In this document: positions 26,445 through 35,714 of the stretch, in pieces
How the letters are laid out: each line of letters begins with the position of its first letter
How positions within the stretch are numbered: position 1 is the stretch's first letter
Source of the DNA: Pseudomonas nicosulfuronedens
Lineage (GTDB): Bacteria; Pseudomonadota; Gammaproteobacteria; Pseudomonadales; Pseudomonadaceae
DNA: 64,000 nt
Assembly (NCBI RefSeq): GCF_005877905.1
Contig: NZ_SWDV01000013.1
Coordinates: 160,603-224,602, forward strand
Reading direction: 5' to 3'
Notes under the pieces: generated by a model
Databases searched by the model: none
What the model saw: the letters and a program-made list of their open reading frames with translations, nothing else
What the model was told of the DNA's origin: nothing
Translations under genes and position numbers: made by a program

Positions 26445-28283
26445 ATGCATCATCAGAGCAACCCCCTGCAACGCTGCCTGCTGGCAACCGCTGTCGTCAC
26501 CGCGATGGCCAGCCAGTCGCTGCAGGCCTTCGAGCTGGACACCGGCAACCCCGACCTGTCGATTCGCTTCGACAACACCGTCAAGCTCAGCTACGGGCAA
26601 CGGGTCGAGTCGCCCAACAGCAAGATCGCCGGTACTGCCAACACCAACGACGGCGACCGCAACTTCTCCTCCGGCACTCCGGTGACCCAGCGTTTCGACC
26701 TGCTCAGCGAACTGGACTTCGTCTACCGCGACAGCATGGGCTTCCGCCTGTCTGCCGCCGGCTGGTACGACCATGCCTACGATGATGTCGGCTCGGACAA
26801 CCCGTTCCCCGGCCAGAAGGGCAACGCCGGCCACCTGGTCAGCCGCAACGGCACCGTGATTTCCCCGCGGGGTGCACAGCCGGCCACCCATGGCTTGAGT
26901 ACCTTCGCCGACCGCTACTACAACGGCCCGTCCGGTGAGCTGCTCGATGCCTTCGTCTTTGCCAGCCACCAGGTCGGTGACGACATGCAGCTCAGCGGCA
27001 AGCTCGGCCGCCACACCATCTACTGGGGCGAGACGCTGTTCAGCGCCGCCAACGGCATCAACTACGGCCAGTCGGCCCTGGACCTGGGCAAGCTGTACAA
27101 CGTGCCCGGCACCGAGGCGAAAGAGCTGTTCATGCCGCGCAACCAGCTGTCCGCCTCGCTGACCGTGAACCCCGAGCTGACCCTGGCGGCGCAGTACTTC
27201 CTCGAGTTCGAGAACTCGCGCTTCCCCGAAGGCGGCACCTACATGGGCCCCTACGACATGCTCAACGACGGCGGCAACGTCTTCTGGCTGCCGCTGCCTG
27301 CGCAGAACGCCTTCTATGGCGCGCCGCGTGGCCATGACCGCGAGCCGAGCAACACCGGCGACTTCGGCCTGATGGCCAAGTGGAGCCCGGAATGGCTCGA
27401 CGGCACCCTGGGCTTCTACTACCGCAACACCTCCGACACCCTGCCGGCGGTGCTCATCGACGCGCCGAACCTGCACAAGCCCGGCCTCGCCGGCCTGCAG
27501 GGGATGAACTACATCACCGCCTATGCCGACGACATCGACATCTACGGCATCAGCCTGTCGAAGGAAATCGGCGGGGTGAGCGTCGGCATGGACCTGAACT
27601 ACCGCGAGAACATGCCGCTGGCGAGCAACTTCACCACGGTCAACTCCACGCTCTATGCAGCGGCCAAGCGCGGCGCGGTCAACGGCGCCAACCTGATCGG
27701 CGAGCTGCCCAGCGACGGCGACACCGGCCTCGCTCGCGGCAAGACCTTCCACGTCGTGCTCAACGGCCTGGTCACCTTCGGCGCCACCCCGCTGTGGGAC
27801 GCCTCGTCCCTGGCCGTGGAAGGCACCCTGACGCACCTGATCGACGTCACCGAAGGCGAGCAGACCTTCAAGGGTGACTCCAGCTACCACGGCGTCGACA
27901 AGGTCACCACCAATGCCTACGCCATGTCGGCCAACTTCACCCCGACCTGGTACCAGGCCTTCCCCGGCGTCGACCTGTCCATGCCCATGGCCTACAACGT
28001 CGGCCTGCACGGCAACTCGGCAGTGCAGCTGGGCGGCAACGAAGACGCCGGCAGCTACTCCATCGGCGTGGCTGCGGACTTCCACCAGAAGTACCGCCTG
28101 GACCTGAAGTACGTCGACGCCTTCGGCCCCTTCGACACCTGCGAAAGCGGCCGCGACAACAACACCCCTGGCGCCAACGGCCAGTACCAGTGCATTCCCG
28201 GCCAGATCACCTCGCAGGGCGGCCTCGCGCCCCTGTTGAAGGACCGCGGCATGGTCACCGCCTCCCTGAAGGCCACCTTCTGA
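26445..28283 (+). CDS. DUF1302 outer-membrane protein
   Basis: A 612-aa protein with a signal peptide (cleavage near LQA-FEL) followed by repeated amphipathic strands and a C-terminal aromatic (KATF), typical of a large barrel. The N-terminal FELDTGNPDLSIRFDNTVKL is characteristic of DUF1302. DUF1302 and DUF1329 genes commonly occur side by side in Pseudomonas and related bacteria, often near genes for hydrophobic substrate degradation. First of a four-gene unit with DUF1329 (41 bp), YCF48 and MMPL. It may form the outer-membrane route for a hydrophobic compound; this is inference. Confidence 0.88.
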   Translation: MHHQSNPLQRCLLATAVVTAMASQSLQAFELDTGNPDLSIRFDNTVKLSYGQRVESPNSKIAGTANTNDGDRNFSSGTPVTQRFDLLSELDFVYRDSMGFRLSAAGWYDHAYDDVGSDNPFPGQKGNAGHLVSRNGTVISPRGAQPATHGLSTFADRYYNGPSGELLDAFVFASHQVGDDMQLSGKLGRHTIYWGETLFSAANGINYGQSALDLGKLYNVPGTEAKELFMPRNQLSASLTVNPELTLAAQYFLEFENSRFPEGGTYMGPYDMLNDGGNVFWLPLPAQNAFYGAPRGHDREPSNTGDFGLMAKWSPEWLDGTLGFYYRNTSDTLPAVLIDAPNLHKPGLAGLQGMNYITAYADDIDIYGISLSKEIGGVSVGMDLNYRENMPLASNFTTVNSTLYAAAKRGAVNGANLIGELPSDGDTGLARGKTFHVVLNGLVTFGATPLWDASSLAVEGTLTHLIDVTEGEQTFKGDSSYHGVDKVTTNAYAMSANFTPTWYQAFPGVDLSMPMAYNVGLHGNSAVQLGGNEDAGSYSIGVAADFHQKYRLDLKYVDAFGPFDTCESGRDNNTPGANGQYQCIPGQITSQGGLAPLLKDRGMVTASLKATF

Positions 28284-28324
28284 TTTCACCCCAGGCTTCG
28301 AGCTCGAAGCAGGAGAAACACAGC

Positions 28325-29683
28325 ATGAACTTCAAACCCACCCTGATCGCCACCGCCCTCGGCCTGAGCCTCTGCGGCCTGGCCCAGGCCGCCGTTTCCC
28401 CGCAGGATGCTGCCCAGCTGGGCAGCACCCTGACCCTGGTCGGCGCCGAGAAGGCCGCCAGCAGCGACGGCGCGATTCCCGCTTACAGCGGCGGCCTGAC
28501 CAGCGCCCCGGCCGGGTTCAAGGCCGGCGACAGCATGCGTCCGGACCCGTTTGCCGGTGAAAAGCCATTGCTGGTGATCGACGGCAAGAACGTCGAGCAG
28601 TACAAGAACCAGCTCAGCGCCACGACCGTGGAACTGGCCAAGCGCTATCCGAGCTTCCGCGTCGATGTCTACCCGACCCACCGCAGCGCCGCGCTGCCGG
28701 ATACCGTGCTGGAGAACAGCAAGAAGAACGCCGTCACCGCCCAATCGCTGGAAGGCGGTACCGCCATCGACAACGCACTGCCGGGCGTACCGTTCCCGAT
28801 TCCGCAGAGCGGCGCCGAAGCCATGTGGAACTTCCTGTTGCGCTATCAGGGCGTGAACATCAAGGCCAAGTACGACTCCTGGAACGTTGACGCCTCCGGC
28901 AGTGCCAACCTCGCCACCACCGGCCAGGCCTTCATCAACTACCCGGTGTACGAAGACCTCACCCAGCCGGTGAAGGGCTCCGAGGTCTACTACCAGATGA
29001 AGCTGTACTACAGCGGCCCGGCCCGCCGCGCCGGCGAGGCGATGATGCTCAAGGACGCCGCCAACCCGTTGCAGCAGCCGCGCCGCGCCTGGCAGTACCT
29101 GCCCGGCCAGCGCCGCGTGAAGCTGGCGCCGAACCTTGCCTACGACACCCCGAACCCCGGCATGGCCGGTGCCGGCACCTACGACGACGTGTTCGTCTTC
29201 AACGGTGCCCTGGACCGCTACGACTGGAAGCTGGTGGGCAAGCAGGAAATGATCGTGCCCTACAACACTTACCGCCTGACCTACGTCAGCGACATCAAGC
29301 CGGTGGTCACGCCCAACCACCTCTCGCCGGATTACGTTCGCTGGGAAAAACACCGCGTGTGGGTCGTCGAGGGCACCCTGAAGTCCGGGGCGCGACACAT
29401 CTACGCCAAGCGCCGCTTCTACCTCGACGAAGACAGCTGGGTGGCCCTGGCCTCCGACCAGTACGACGCCCGCGGCCAGCTCTACCGCGGCTCCTTCGCC
29501 TTCCTCAGCCAGAGCTACGACAAGCGCATCCCGGACGCCACGCCGTTCATGATCTACGACCTCACCGCCGGTTCCTACAACATCAACGGCGTGGTCGGCC
29601 CGTACGGCGGCATCACCTACATCGATCCGCTGGCCAAGACCCAGTGGTCCCCCGAGGCGCTGGCCGGCAGCGGCATCCGCTGA
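28325..29683 (+). CDS. DUF1329 periplasmic protein
   Basis: A 452-aa protein with a signal peptide (cleavage near AQA-AVS) and the DUF1329 pattern: AAQLGSTLTLVGAEKAASSDGA near the N-terminus in two blocks, AWQYLPGQRRVKLAPN in the middle, and RFYLDEDSWVALASDQYD near the end. DUF1329 resembles the LolA/LolB-like lipid-binding fold, which fits a carrier across the periplasm. It follows DUF1302 after 41 bp with AGGAGA before the ATG at 28325. Function is unproven. Confidence 0.88.
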   Translation: MNFKPTLIATALGLSLCGLAQAAVSPQDAAQLGSTLTLVGAEKAASSDGAIPAYSGGLTSAPAGFKAGDSMRPDPFAGEKPLLVIDGKNVEQYKNQLSATTVELAKRYPSFRVDVYPTHRSAALPDTVLENSKKNAVTAQSLEGGTAIDNALPGVPFPIPQSGAEAMWNFLLRYQGVNIKAKYDSWNVDASGSANLATTGQAFINYPVYEDLTQPVKGSEVYYQMKLYYSGPARRAGEAMMLKDAANPLQQPRRAWQYLPGQRRVKLAPNLAYDTPNPGMAGAGTYDDVFVFNGALDRYDWKLVGKQEMIVPYNTYRLTYVSDIKPVVTPNHLSPDYVRWEKHRVWVVEGTLKSGARHIYAKRRFYLDEDSWVALASDQYDARGQLYRGSFAFLSQSYDKRIPDATPFMIYDLTAGSYNINGVVGPYGGITYIDPLAKTQWSPEALAGSGIR

Positions 29684-29689
29684 CCACGG

Positions 29690-29715
29690 GCGGCGGCCCC
29701 GGCGGGGGCCGCCGC
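29690..29715 (+). terminator. Stem-loop after the DUF1329 gene
   Basis: An 11-bp perfect GC stem GCGGCGGCCCC/GGGGCCGCCGC with a 4-nt loop, 6 bp after the stop. There is no T tract. It may protect mRNA or attenuate transcription into the YCF48 and MMPL genes. Confidence 0.45.
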
Positions 29716-29737
29716 TGCTCTACCCGAGGAAAGCTCC

Positions 29738-30814
29738 ATGCAGATTCCCTTCAAGCGCCTGCTGCTCCTGGGCGCCTTGCTGCTGGCCGGCGGCGCCCAT
29801 GCCGGTGACGACGCGGGTGGCTTCGTCGATGTGCTCGACCTGCCTGCCGCTTACAGCAACGCCCCCAGTCATGTCCCGCTGCTGGCCATCAGCCGCGCCG
29901 GCAACCGGCTGATCAGCGCGGGCGCGCGTGGCCACATCCTGTATTCCGATGACGGCGGCAGCAGTTGGCGCCAGGCCGAGGTGCCGGTGAGTTCCGACCT
30001 GACCGCCGTGCGCTTCCCCACGCCGCAGGACGGCTGGGCCGTCGGGCACGACGGCGTGGTCCTGCACAGCGCCGATGGCGGCCTGCACTGGCAGCGCCAG
30101 CTCGACGGCCGGCAGATCGGCCAGTTGATGATCGATTACTACAACGCCCACCCGCAGCCGGACAACGCCACCTGGCTGAACCAGGCTCAGCGGCTGAAGG
30201 AGGAGGGCGCCGACAAGCCATTCCTCGATCTGTGGTTCCGCGACGCGAAGGAAGGCTTCGTGGTTGGCGCCTTCAACCTGATCCTGCACACCACCGACGG
30301 CGGGCTCAGCTGGGAACCCTGGAACCACCGCATCGACAATCCCCAGGCGCTGCACCTGACCGCCATGACGGCGAGCGGCGATGACCTGTTCGTCGTTGGC
30401 GAGCAGGGCCTGCTGCTGCGCCTTGATGCTCGACAGGAGAGTCCACAGCAGCGTTTCGTCGCCCTGCCGTCGCCCTACGCCGGCAGCTTTTTCGGCGTTG
30501 TCGCGCGGCCCGGCCTGGTGTTCGCCTACGGCCTGCGCGGCCACGCGATCCGCAGCCTCGACGGCGGCGAAAGCTGGACAGCCGTGGATACCGGCCTTCC
30601 GGTGAGCCTGACCGCCGCCAGTTTCGACGCCAACGGCCGGCTGTACCTGTTCAGCCAGGCCGGCCAGGGGCTGGTCAGCGATGACAGTGGCGCCAGCTTC
30701 AGAACCCTGGACCTGGCCGAGCGCCTGCCCGTCAGCGGCGCCGTGGCCGGACCCGGCCGGCTGCTGCTGGTCGGCGCCCGCGGTATCCGCGAGAACGCGA
30801 TACCGGTGCGCTGA
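29738..30814 (+). CDS. YCF48/BNR-repeat exported protein
   Basis: A 358-aa protein with a signal peptide (cleavage near AHA-GDD) and repeated seven-bladed-propeller motifs of the YCF48/sialidase type: ILYSDDGGSSWRQ, VLHSADGGLHWQR, LHTTDGGLSWEP and IRSLDGGESWTA. YCF48 (HCF136-like) proteins act as assembly factors for membrane complexes. Here it precedes an MMPL pump by 59 bp and follows DUF1302/DUF1329, so it may be a periplasmic assembly or gating partner of that pump. Confidence 0.87.
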   Translation: MQIPFKRLLLLGALLLAGGAHAGDDAGGFVDVLDLPAAYSNAPSHVPLLAISRAGNRLISAGARGHILYSDDGGSSWRQAEVPVSSDLTAVRFPTPQDGWAVGHDGVVLHSADGGLHWQRQLDGRQIGQLMIDYYNAHPQPDNATWLNQAQRLKEEGADKPFLDLWFRDAKEGFVVGAFNLILHTTDGGLSWEPWNHRIDNPQALHLTAMTASGDDLFVVGEQGLLLRLDARQESPQQRFVALPSPYAGSFFGVVARPGLVFAYGLRGHAIRSLDGGESWTAVDTGLPVSLTAASFDANGRLYLFSQAGQGLVSDDSGASFRTLDLAERLPVSGAVAGPGRLLLVGARGIRENAIPVR

Positions 30815-30873
30815 GCGCACCGGTATCTCACCCGTTCAAGAACCATAAGAACAAGAGATAGAGAGACAGCCTC

Positions 30874-33309
30874 ATGGTCGACCTGAAGCAAGGCGAGATG
30901 CCTGTAGTCCGCGAACTGCGGGACTTCGACACCCACAGCGGCAACCTGCTGGAGCGCCTGGTGTTCAACCACCGCGCGCTGTTCATCGCCCTGATCGCGC
31001 TGGTCACCCTGGTGCTGGGCTACATGGCCGTGACCCGCCTGGAGATGCGCCCGGCCTTTGAAAAGATGATCCCCCACGGCGATCCCTACATCCGCAACTA
31101 CCTGGACAACCGCGCCGCGCTGCGCGGCCTGGGCAACTCGGTGCGGGTGGTGGTGGAGAACCCCGACGGCGATATCTTCGACCCGGCCTACATCGACAGC
31201 CTGCGGCAGATCAGCGACCAGTTGTTCCTCAGCCACGGCGTCGACCGCGCCTGGATGAAGTCGCTGTGGTCCCCGGCGGTGCGCTGGACCGAGGTCACCG
31301 AGGAAGGTTTCCAGGGCGGCCCGGTAATGCCCGACGGCTATGACGGCAAACCGGAGTCCATCGCTCAGCTGCGTCAGAACATCGCCCGCGCCGGTATCGT
31401 CGGCAGCCTGGTGGGCAACGACTTCCGCTCCAGCATGCTGGTGGTGCCGCTGCTCGATCGCGACTCGGCCACCGGCAAGGGCATCGACTACCGCGAGTTC
31501 TCCCGTGCCCTCGACGACCTGAGGCTGAAGTACGAATACCTGGGCGACGCCCGCCCCTTCGCCGCTGGCGAGGAGGGCAAGGGCCCGGTGCGCCTGCATG
31601 TGATCGGCTTTGCCAAGCTGGTGGGAGATCTGATCGACGGCCTGGTGCGGGTGATGCTGTTCTTCGGCCTGGCAGTGGTCACCGCCTTCGTCATCATCCT
31701 CTTCTACACCCGTTGCCTGCGCAGCAGCCTGCTGGTGATCGGCTGCTCGCTGCTGGCGGTGGTCTGGCAGCTCGGCCTGGTGGCCTGGCTGGGCTATGCA
31801 CTGGACCCGTATTCGATCCTGGTGCCGTTCCTGATCTTCGCCATCGGCGTGTCCCACGCCACCCAGAAGATGAACGGCATCATGCAGGACATCGGCCGTG
31901 GCACCCACAAGCAGGTGGCGGCGCGCAACACCTTCCGCCGCCTGTTCCTGGCCGGCGTCACCGCGCTGCTGTCCGACGCCGTGGGCTTCGCCGTGCTGAT
32001 GCTGATCGACATCCCGGTGATACAGGACCTGGCGATTGCCGCCAGCATCGGCGTGGCGGTGCTGATCTTCACTTCACTGCTGATGATGCCGGTGGCGCTG
32101 TCCTATGTCGGCGTCAGCCAGCGGGCCGCCGAGCGTGCCTTGCGCGAGGAGCGCCAGGTGGACCGCCAGCAGGGCATCGGCAAGCTGTGGGCGCTGCTGG
32201 ACCATTTCACCGAGCGTCGCTGGGCAACCATCGCGCTGGCCGTGGCAGCGCTGCTGGGGGTGGGCGGCCTGCTGGTCAGCCAGCACCTGCAGATCGGCGA
32301 CCTCGACGCCGGCGCGCCGGAGCTGCGCGCCGACTCGCGCTACAACCGCGACAATGCCTACATCACCAGCCATTACGCGCTCTCCAGCGACCTCTTCGCA
32401 GTGATGGTGAAGACCGCGCCGGAAGGCTGCCTGAACTACCGCACGTTGATCCTCGCCGACCGCCTGGGCTGGGCGCTACAACAACACGACGGCGTGCAGG
32501 CCACCACTTCGCTGGTCAACGCGGTCCGCCAGATCACCGCCGGCACCTACGAGGGCAACCCCAAGTTCGCCAGCCTGCAGCGCAACCAGGATGTGCTCAA
32601 CTACGCCGCCCAGCAGGCCTCGGTGAACACCCCGGAGCTGTTCAACACCGAGTGCTCGCTGATGCCGGTGATCGCCTTCCTCAAGGACCACAAGGCGCAG
32701 ACCCTGGACGAGGTGGCCGGCATCGCTGAGAACTTCGCCCGCGCCAACAGTACGCCGGACCGCCAGTTCCTCCTGGCCGCCGGCAGCGCGGGCATCGAGG
32801 CAGCGACCAACCGCGTGGTGCGCGAGGCCAACCATCGCATGTTGTTCTACGTCTATGCGGCGGTGGGCATCTTCTGCCTGATCACCTTCCGCAGCTGGCG
32901 CGCGACGCTGGTGGCGCTGTTGCCGCTGGTGCTCACCTCGATCCTCTGCGAGGCGCTGATGGTGGTGATGGGCATCGGCGTGAAGGTCGCCACGCTGCCG
33001 GTGATCGCACTGGGCGTGGGGATCGGGGTGGATTACGCGTTGTATCTGCTCAGCGTGCAGCTGCAGATGCAGCGGGCAGGTTTGCCGCTGTCGGTGGCCT
33101 ACCAGCAGGCCGTGGCCTTCACCGGTAAGGTGGTGGCGCTGGTCGGCGTGACCCTGGCGGCGGGCGTGATTACCTGGGCCTGGTCGCCGATCAAGTTCCA
33201 GGCGGACATGGGGATTCTGCTGACCTTCATGTTCCTCTGGAACATGCTCGGGGCGTTGATACTGATTCCGGCGTTGTCGCATTTCCTGCTGGGTGGGAAG
33301 AAGCTCTGA
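30874..33309 (+). CDS. MMPL/RND-superfamily exporter
   Basis: An 811-aa RND-type permease with twelve predicted helices in two repeats, each a large periplasmic loop followed by a helix bundle. The proton-relay type motif is visible as GVGIGVDYALYLL in the second half, and FAIGVSHATQKMNG is its counterpart in the first. MMPL-like proteins without an adaptor move lipids or other hydrophobic molecules. It is last in the DUF1302-DUF1329-YCF48 unit, which together could move one lipophilic substrate from inner to outer membrane. Confidence 0.9.
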   Translation: MVDLKQGEMPVVRELRDFDTHSGNLLERLVFNHRALFIALIALVTLVLGYMAVTRLEMRPAFEKMIPHGDPYIRNYLDNRAALRGLGNSVRVVVENPDGDIFDPAYIDSLRQISDQLFLSHGVDRAWMKSLWSPAVRWTEVTEEGFQGGPVMPDGYDGKPESIAQLRQNIARAGIVGSLVGNDFRSSMLVVPLLDRDSATGKGIDYREFSRALDDLRLKYEYLGDARPFAAGEEGKGPVRLHVIGFAKLVGDLIDGLVRVMLFFGLAVVTAFVIILFYTRCLRSSLLVIGCSLLAVVWQLGLVAWLGYALDPYSILVPFLIFAIGVSHATQKMNGIMQDIGRGTHKQVAARNTFRRLFLAGVTALLSDAVGFAVLMLIDIPVIQDLAIAASIGVAVLIFTSLLMMPVALSYVGVSQRAAERALREERQVDRQQGIGKLWALLDHFTERRWATIALAVAALLGVGGLLVSQHLQIGDLDAGAPELRADSRYNRDNAYITSHYALSSDLFAVMVKTAPEGCLNYRTLILADRLGWALQQHDGVQATTSLVNAVRQITAGTYEGNPKFASLQRNQDVLNYAAQQASVNTPELFNTECSLMPVIAFLKDHKAQTLDEVAGIAENFARANSTPDRQFLLAAGSAGIEAATNRVVREANHRMLFYVYAAVGIFCLITFRSWRATLVALLPLVLTSILCEALMVVMGIGVKVATLPVIALGVGIGVDYALYLLSVQLQMQRAGLPLSVAYQQAVAFTGKVVALVGVTLAAGVITWAWSPIKFQADMGILLTFMFLWNMLGALILIPALSHFLLGGKKL

Positions 33310-33340
33310 TGACATAGCCGCCCGCCGCTGCGGATATTTG

Positions 33341-33408
33341 TTCGCGAGCAAGCTCGCTCCTACAGGGTGCGCCATGGTGCTCTTCGTAGGAGCGAGCTTG
33401 CTCGCGAA
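33341..33408. repeat. REP pair (inverted)
   Basis: TTCGCGAGCAAGCTCGCTCC and its complement face each other across a spacer, ending GCTTGCTCGCGAA. It begins 31 bp after the MMPL stop and could double as a transcription or mRNA-decay barrier. Confidence 0.9.
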
Positions 33409-33443
33409 CTGGCCCATCACCGGACCACGCGGCTATGCGGTCA

Positions 33444-33464
33444 TCAATCAAACGCCGGAATCGC
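33444..33464 (+). repeat. 21-bp duplicate of the LysR gene 3' end
   Basis: TCAATCAAACGCCGGAATCG plus C is identical to 33571-33591, which is the last codons and stop of the LysR gene on the other strand. The two copies flank the GTAGGATGG palindrome as direct repeats, 127 bp apart. Confidence 0.8.
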
Positions 33465-33472
33465 TGCCAGTA

Positions 33473-33555
33473 CGTAGGATGGGTGGAGCGAAGCGATACC
33501 CATGCTGTCCGTGCACGAAATCGATGGGTATCGCTGCGCTCCACGCCATCCTACG
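33473..33555. repeat. GTAGGATGG-type intergenic palindrome, copy 2
   Basis: Arms GTAGGATGGGTGGAGCGAAG and the complement of a near-identical sequence, around a CGTGCACG-containing loop. It lies between the two 21-bp direct repeats at 33444 and 33571. Confidence 0.85.
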
Positions 33556-33570
33556 AGAGCATCTTGCCAC

Positions 33571-34464
33571 TCAATCAAACGCCGGAATCGCCTCCAGCTC
33601 ATGCAGCAGCCAATCGGCGAACTCCCGTGCCAGGGCCTGGTTGCCGTGGGGCGGGATGATCAGGAAGTAGGGGTGGGGTGCCGGGAAGTCGATGTCGAAC
33701 AGGCGCACCAGGCGGCCTTCGGCCAGCTCCTCGCCAGCGAGGATATGGTCGCTGATGGTCACGCCGCCGCCGGCCAGCGCGGAACGGATGGTCAGGTAGG
33801 CGTCGGGCAGGAAGACATTCTGCCGTGCTTGCAGGCCGGGCACGCCGGCGGCGAGGAAGTAGCGGCTCCAGTCGAAACCGTCGTCCTCGTGCAGCAGTAC
33901 CTGGCGCGCCAGGTCGCGCGGCTTGCGCAGGTGTTCCTGGGTGTTGAGCAGGCGCGGGCTGCACACCGGGAAGTAGCGGATGTCACCCAGCGCGGCGAAG
34001 CGCTGGCCTTCGATGTGCGTCTCGCCGAAGGAGATCACCATGTCCACCTGGCCCAGGTCGCTACTCATCGGCAGCAGGTGCAGGGCGACCTCCTGATAGT
34101 TGCGCAGGAATTTCTCCAGCAGCGATGACACCCGCGCCAACAACGCCGGGGCGCAGGCGATGCGAAGCTCGCCGGCGGGTTCCTCGGTGGGCAGCGCGCG
34201 GCGGATGTCGCGCAGCTGGTCGAAGGCGCTGCTGATCTGCTGGCTCAGCTGGCGCCCGGCCGGGGTCAGCTTGACGCCCTTGCCCTGGCGTTCCACCAGC
34301 GCCACGCCCAGCTCTTCTTCCAGCTTCTTCACCTGGTGACTGACCGCCCCATGGGTGACGTGCAGCTCCAGCGCCGCGCGGCTGATGCTGCCCTGGCGGA
34401 CCAGCGCCTCGAAAGCGCGCAGGGCAATGAGAGAGGGCAGGCGGAACGCACTGTTCTGACGCAT
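33571..34464 (-). CDS. LysR-family regulator, GcvA-like
   Basis: A 297-aa regulator. The N-terminal winged HTH reads LRAFEALVRQGSISRAALEL then HGAVSHQVKKLEEELGV, the GcvA/AmpR-type pattern, followed by a substrate-binding domain (about aa 93-295). It is divergent from the polyamine-type ABC operon, 131 bp away. A 14-bp inverted repeat (34483-34534) sits in that gap and is the likely binding site, so it most probably controls both itself and the importer genes. Its 3' end is duplicated at 33444. Confidence 0.92.
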   Translation of the reverse strand: MRQNSAFRLPSLIALRAFEALVRQGSISRAALELHVTHGAVSHQVKKLEEELGVALVERQGKGVKLTPAGRQLSQQISSAFDQLRDIRRALPTEEPAGELRIACAPALLARVSSLLEKFLRNYQEVALHLLPMSSDLGQVDMVISFGETHIEGQRFAALGDIRYFPVCSPRLLNTQEHLRKPRDLARQVLLHEDDGFDWSRYFLAAGVPGLQARQNVFLPDAYLTIRSALAGGGVTISDHILAGEELAEGRLVRLFDIDFPAPHPYFLIIPPHGNQALAREFADWLLHELEAIPAFD

Positions 34465-34482
34465 GAGGGACCTTCTTTCGTG

Positions 34483-34534
34483 AATTTGACTAACGATTCA
34501 GGCGGAAATCTATTGAATTGTCGTTAGTTAAATT
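34483..34534. promoter_or_regulatory. Inverted repeat, candidate LysR operator
   Basis: AATTTGACTAACGA (34483-34496) is mirrored by TCGTTAGTTAAATT (34521-34534) with one mismatch in 14, separated by 24 bp. This AT-rich palindrome lies between the divergent LysR gene and the ABC operon, 62 bp before the ATPase start. Confidence 0.65.
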
Positions 34535-34595
34535 TGCACAGAAGATGAGCCCAAGCCAACACCGATCAACAAGAAAAAACGGCTGGAGATCCGCC

Positions 34596-35675
34596 ATGCA
34601 GCATTTCGTCGACTTGCTCGGCCTGGGCAAGCGCTACGGCAACCTGCAGGTCCTGAGCGACCTCAGCCTGAGCATCCGCCAGGGCGAATTCCTCACGCTG
34701 CTCGGCCCTTCGGGCTCGGGCAAGAGCACCACGCTGATGATGCTCGCCGGCTTCGTCGAGCCCAGCGAAGGGCGCATCGAGATGGACGGCCGCGACATCA
34801 CCCACCTGGCGCCGGATGCCCGTGACTTCGGCGTGGTGTTCCAGGGCTATGCGCTGTTCCCGCACATGAGTGTGGCGCAGAACGTTGCCTACCCGCTGCG
34901 TATCCGCAAGGTGCCGGACGCCGAGATCGAGCGCCGAGTGGCGGACGTGCTGGAACGCGTCGGCCTGGGCGGCATGGGCAATCGCGGCATTGCCCAGCTC
35001 TCCGGTGGCCAGCAGCAGCGCGTGGCGCTGGCCCGCGCACTGGTGTTCAAGCCCAGACTGCTGCTGCTCGATGAGCCGCTGTCCGCCCTCGACCGCCGCC
35101 TGCGCCAGGAGATGCAGGGCGAGCTGGCGCGGATGCACAAGGACTTCGGCACCACCTTCGTCTTCGTCACCCACGACCAGGAAGAAGCGCTGGCACTTTC
35201 CGACCGCATCGCCGTGTTCAACAAGGGCCGCCTGGAACAGCTCGGCACTCCGCGTGAGGTCTACGAGCGTCCGGCCAGCCGCTTCGTCGCCAACTTCCTC
35301 GGCGATACCAACCTGCTGGAAGTCGGCGTGGTGGGCCGCGAGGCAGAGGCCACACTCTGTGATTTCCGTGGCCAGCGCCTGCGGGCGGCCTATTCGGTCC
35401 AGGCCAGCCAGGGCGGCAAGAGCTGGCTGGCGGTGCGCCCGGAGCACATCGACCTGCGCCCGTTGCAGGACGCCGGCCGCGACAACGGCCTCTGCGCCAC
35501 GGCTGGCAGCGCCACCTACCAGGGCGCCCACGTCAATCTCGAACTGACCCTGGAGCAGGGCGAACGCCTGGACCTGCGCCTGCCGGTGTCGCACCCGCTG
35601 CTGGGCGAGCTGCGCAGCGGCCAGCGCTACTGGTGCAGCTGGTCGCCGCAGCACTGCCACCTGTTGTCTGCCTGA
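34596..35675 (+). CDS. ABC importer ATPase, PotA-like
   Basis: A 359-aa ATPase. It has Walker A GPSGSGKST (aa 37-45), the signature LSGGQQQR, Walker B LLLLDEPLSALD and a C-terminal TOBE-type regulatory domain (about aa 255-355), the build of PotA/FbpC importers. The ATG at 34596 follows GGCTGGAGATCCGCC. It powers the permease pair at 36850-38540 with the binding protein at 35715. Substrate type is set by the PotD-like protein, so polyamine or another amino compound. Confidence 0.93.
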   Translation: MQHFVDLLGLGKRYGNLQVLSDLSLSIRQGEFLTLLGPSGSGKSTTLMMLAGFVEPSEGRIEMDGRDITHLAPDARDFGVVFQGYALFPHMSVAQNVAYPLRIRKVPDAEIERRVADVLERVGLGGMGNRGIAQLSGGQQQRVALARALVFKPRLLLLDEPLSALDRRLRQEMQGELARMHKDFGTTFVFVTHDQEEALALSDRIAVFNKGRLEQLGTPREVYERPASRFVANFLGDTNLLEVGVVGREAEATLCDFRGQRLRAAYSVQASQGGKSWLAVRPEHIDLRPLQDAGRDNGLCATAGSATYQGAHVNLELTLEQGERLDLRLPVSHPLLGELRSGQRYWCSWSPQHCHLLSA

Positions 35676-35714
35676 CCCACGCATAACGAAAACAAACCAT
35701 CGGGGAGCAATCAC

